In this document: positions 33,645 through 35,734 of the stretch, piece after piece
Layout: the number at the start of each line of letters is the position of its first letter
How positions within the stretch are numbered: the stretch's first letter is position 1
Assembly (NCBI RefSeq): GCF_910578895.1
Contig: NZ_CAJTSC010000012.1
Coordinates: 28,190-63,923 of the forward strand
Reading direction: 5' to 3'
Length of the DNA: 35,734 nucleotides
Origin: an uncultured Bacteroides sp.
GTDB taxonomy: Bacteria > Bacteroidota > Bacteroidia > Bacteroidales > Bacteroidaceae
Notes under the pieces: model-generated
Told to the model about the DNA's origin: nothing
What the model saw: only the letters and a program-made list of their open reading frames with translations
Database searches by the model: none
Translations under genes and position numbers: made by a program

Positions 33645-35597
33645 TTAAAAGTCGATATTGTTTACACGAACCACCCAAGGCAATACCTCGACAGATACAC
33701 TCAAGTAAACGTCTCCTTCTTCGTCCGGATTATCAGGATCTTTCGGGTCGGGATCGTTCTCTGATACCCGCGGATGACCGAGTTTTTTAATATTGGTCAC
33801 TGCCAACTTGTACACGTTATTGCGCACCACAGCGAACTCCATAGGCCCCATGACACTGTTGTTACCATTGTCGTTGTGACGGTTCCAGTAGAAATAATAG
33901 CAGTAATACCCATTAACTCCTTCATCAGTGCTTGACTCGTAGAGGGTAAATCCGGCAGTTGTCGCGGCGGCTTTGAATATTTTCAAGTTTTTAGGGTCTT
34001 TACCGACTTCAGCATTGTGCCAAGCATTCCATTTGTAGTCTGCACTTTCTTTATCGTCACTATAAACGGCTTTAACTGCAACAGCACCATCAGCCGTGTT
34101 CTTTTCCGCTACAGGATCAATCTTTGTATTTCCGAATGCGGCTATATACATCGGACTTCCCTTTCCTTGTTGTATAGCCATTGCGCGAACTTCTTTCCAG
34201 GTCACATGGATATTATTACCATAAGCATAGAGGATGGGATCATCCGCAGGATTTCCGCTAGCACCGTTAAGAGCGTCAGCCAATGTACCGGAAACTCCCT
34301 CGGGGGCAATCATTTTACCTTTGAACACAATACCGGTAGAAATACCGTTCGTCTGGTTGGTAGTTATACCGGGGATGGTGTTTTCGGTGACATAACGCCA
34401 GATTTTATAATCACCAGTGCCTCCCCAATCTGGATTGTCGTCAGTGCCCTTATTAAGTACATCCGAAATTTTGGAGGTAAACCACTGGTTGCGGGCATCT
34501 GCGTCGATAGTCCATCCATCGTTCGTGGTATTACCAAGACAGAAATTGAAGTGGTTTTCATACTCTTTGTTTTTTATAATGCTTCCATCATTCTTTGCGG
34601 CAGCATCGGTGTCTACCACATAGTTCGAGGAAGTCTCGGTTCCGCAAAGCTTAAAATTAGGACCATCACTCAATCCGTTATCCGACACGCGACGCAGGAA
34701 ATAGAAATTCTTGCTCATGTTGACAAGTGCCATTTTTTGAAGTTGAATCTGCATGATAGGCTTATCATCCTGATCCTTAACAACGTCGTAGGTATTATTT
34801 TTTCCACTTCCGTCTCTGAAATCGAAACGGGCAACGGAACGTTCCACCTTAATGGCACCGTCGTTGTCAACTGTATTATCCGAGCTGCCACCTATATTAG
34901 AATTAATTCCAGAAAGCAGGAACGGTTTTTCCACCTTAGTAAAGTTGTCCCAGTCGGAAAAGTTTCTCGGAAGCCTCTTCGTTGAGATTTCGAATGAAGA
35001 CATCAGGAAACCGCCTTCATGATTAGGACCACCCCAAATTGCAGCATTGTCGCTTACCCCTTCCGGAGTTTCTGATACGGTACAAACTTGGTTATACCAA
35101 GTATTGTCTTCCGCTTGTGTATCTTCAAAAATCTCTCTTAAAGCACTGGTGGGGTTACAAAATACGAATACATTTATCTTTTGCCGGTCCTCGGTAAGTG
35201 TAATATCATCTTCTCTGTAATAAGCCGAGAGGACGGACTTTGAAATAGACTGAACGGTGGTTATTTTACCGTCTTTTTCTGTTGCCAGGTTCTCGGACTT
35301 CTCCGCACAACCGATAAACTTGTTGTCCTTGTCAGCCAACACCAGTAGGATAGAGTGAACCTTGTTCTCGCGGTCCAGACCGACTTCTGTACCGTCGCTA
35401 CTTTCTCCTTGATCCGTGGTTGTACTGCGTGTTCCGATTCCCACAGGGAGTTGTACCGTCACGTTCATGTACACTGCGTCTTTTGAGTTATTACTTCCCG
35501 TTTCTGAACTCCCATTTGTCAAATCATCATGATTGCACCCGACAAACGCCAAAGCAAGAGCAGCAGCAAAAAACTTGTACAATTTTCTACTTTTCAT
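33645..35597 (-). CDS. Mfa1-family major fimbrial subunit
   Basis: A 650-residue lipoprotein precursor with lipobox AFVGC (Cys21), then a low-complexity Ser/Asn linker and the first strand AVYMNVTVQL (41-50) followed by GIGTRSTTTDQ, where Arg57 is the likely site for a trypsin-like protease that frees the groove for donor-strand assembly. KVHSILLVLADKDNKFIG (about 79-96) and INVFVFCNPT (about 144-153) are typical of the N-terminal domain; VERSVARFDFRDG (about 252-264) is the conserved core strand. The C-terminal Mfa1 domain has YYCYYFYWNRHNDNG (about 565-579), FAVVRNNVYKLAVTNIKKLG (about 588-607) and LPWVVRVNNIDF at the end, the probable donor strand. It polymerises into the shaft. It is slightly longer than Mfa1 of Porphyromonas (about 560). 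Confidence 0.9.
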   Translation of the reverse strand: MKSRKLYKFFAAALALAFVGCNHDDLTNGSSETGSNNSKDAVYMNVTVQLPVGIGTRSTTTDQGESSDGTEVGLDRENKVHSILLVLADKDNKFIGCAEKSENLATEKDGKITTVQSISKSVLSAYYREDDITLTEDRQKINVFVFCNPTSALREIFEDTQAEDNTWYNQVCTVSETPEGVSDNAAIWGGPNHEGGFLMSSFEISTKRLPRNFSDWDNFTKVEKPFLLSGINSNIGGSSDNTVDNDGAIKVERSVARFDFRDGSGKNNTYDVVKDQDDKPIMQIQLQKMALVNMSKNFYFLRRVSDNGLSDGPNFKLCGTETSSNYVVDTDAAAKNDGSIIKNKEYENHFNFCLGNTTNDGWTIDADARNQWFTSKISDVLNKGTDDNPDWGGTGDYKIWRYVTENTIPGITTNQTNGISTGIVFKGKMIAPEGVSGTLADALNGASGNPADDPILYAYGNNIHVTWKEVRAMAIQQGKGSPMYIAAFGNTKIDPVAEKNTADGAVAVKAVYSDDKESADYKWNAWHNAEVGKDPKNLKIFKAAATTAGFTLYESSTDEGVNGYYCYYFYWNRHNDNGNNSVMGPMEFAVVRNNVYKLAVTNIKKLGHPRVSENDPDPKDPDNPDEEGDVYLSVSVEVLPWVVRVNNIDF

Positions 35598-35628
35598 AAT
35601 TATGACTATTTAAATTGGTTTTATTTAA

Positions 35629-35734
35629 TTATTCCGTATATCCTCTTTCCGCCAATTCGGTTAGGGTGGTTATTGCCTTTTCAAGTCCCATTTCACGGGC
35701 CTTTTCTAAAAACATTATTGCGGTTTTGTAATCC
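35629..35734 (-). CDS. C-terminal end of a helical-repeat protein (partial)
   Basis: Thirty-four codons plus the stop are present, and the gene continues beyond the window edge. The readable end contains FLEKAREMGLEKAI followed by LTELAERGYTE, which resembles the last Sel1- or TPR-like helix pair of a repeat protein. The stop is 31 bases upstream of the Mfa1-like start, on the same strand, so it may belong to the same transcript. No function can be assigned from this fragment. Confidence 0.6.
   Translation of the reverse strand, partial: DYKTAIMFLEKAREMGLEKAITTLTELAERGYTE

Noticed and set aside
34017..34985. 322-residue open frame opposite the Mfa1-like gene
   Set aside because: Antisense shadow of a clear lipoprotein gene, with no family resemblance.

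Overview
The window looks like chromosomal DNA from a Bacteroides-type gut bacterium (Bacteroidales). Three things support this. Several genes are preceded by the Bacteroides sigma-ABfr promoter pattern (TAnnTTTG at -7, TTG about 21 bp upstream) and lack strong Shine-Dalgarno sites. The gene content includes DUF4301, a DUF1460 amidase-like protein, a FimB/Mfa2 protein and fimbrillin-family lipoproteins, all typical of Bacteroidales. The proteins match Bacteroides families in sequence style. Species cannot be assigned from sequence reading alone.

Layout. 1-469: gene-free start with an A-rich degenerate repeat and a 174-bp element bounded by inverted repeats. 470-8643: housekeeping block with a HAD phosphatase, panB with a structured leader, an MFS permease overlapping panB, dgkA-type lipid kinase, a RelA/SpoT protein with a degenerate hydrolase site, a DUF4301 protein and purT. 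Between DUF4301 and purT lies an array of five GTTAAC palindromes at 22-23 bp spacing. 8692-16093: complete three-gene type I restriction-modification operon (hsdM, hsdS, hsdR); its HsdR is long and ends in a helical domain with an R-N-x3-H (HEPN-like) motif. 16204-18854: divergent ispE and dnaB. A strong bidirectional terminator follows dnaB. 18947-21772: an OPT-family transporter and a secreted DUF1460 cell-wall amidase-like protein, probably one peptide or muropeptide salvage operon.

21952-35734: accessory surface region, entirely on the minus strand. A tight run of eight lipoprotein genes (gaps of 9-25 bp) runs from a Mfa1-like major fimbrillin and a FimB/Mfa2 anchor, through two fimbrillin-like subunits, to four larger proteins that join a fimbrillin-like N-terminal half to a C-terminal module resembling the cap of GLUG-type beta-solenoids. 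The solenoid is absent or rudimentary in two, short in one and long in one. Downstream is a 447-residue protein made of six helix-turn-helix-like repeats. I infer a type V pilus operon with several alternative or stacked tip adhesins, and possibly a modular DNA-binding regulator.

The observations best worth following are the graded tip proteins, the six-HTH protein, the GTTAAC array upstream of purT, and the HEPN-like tail on HsdR.
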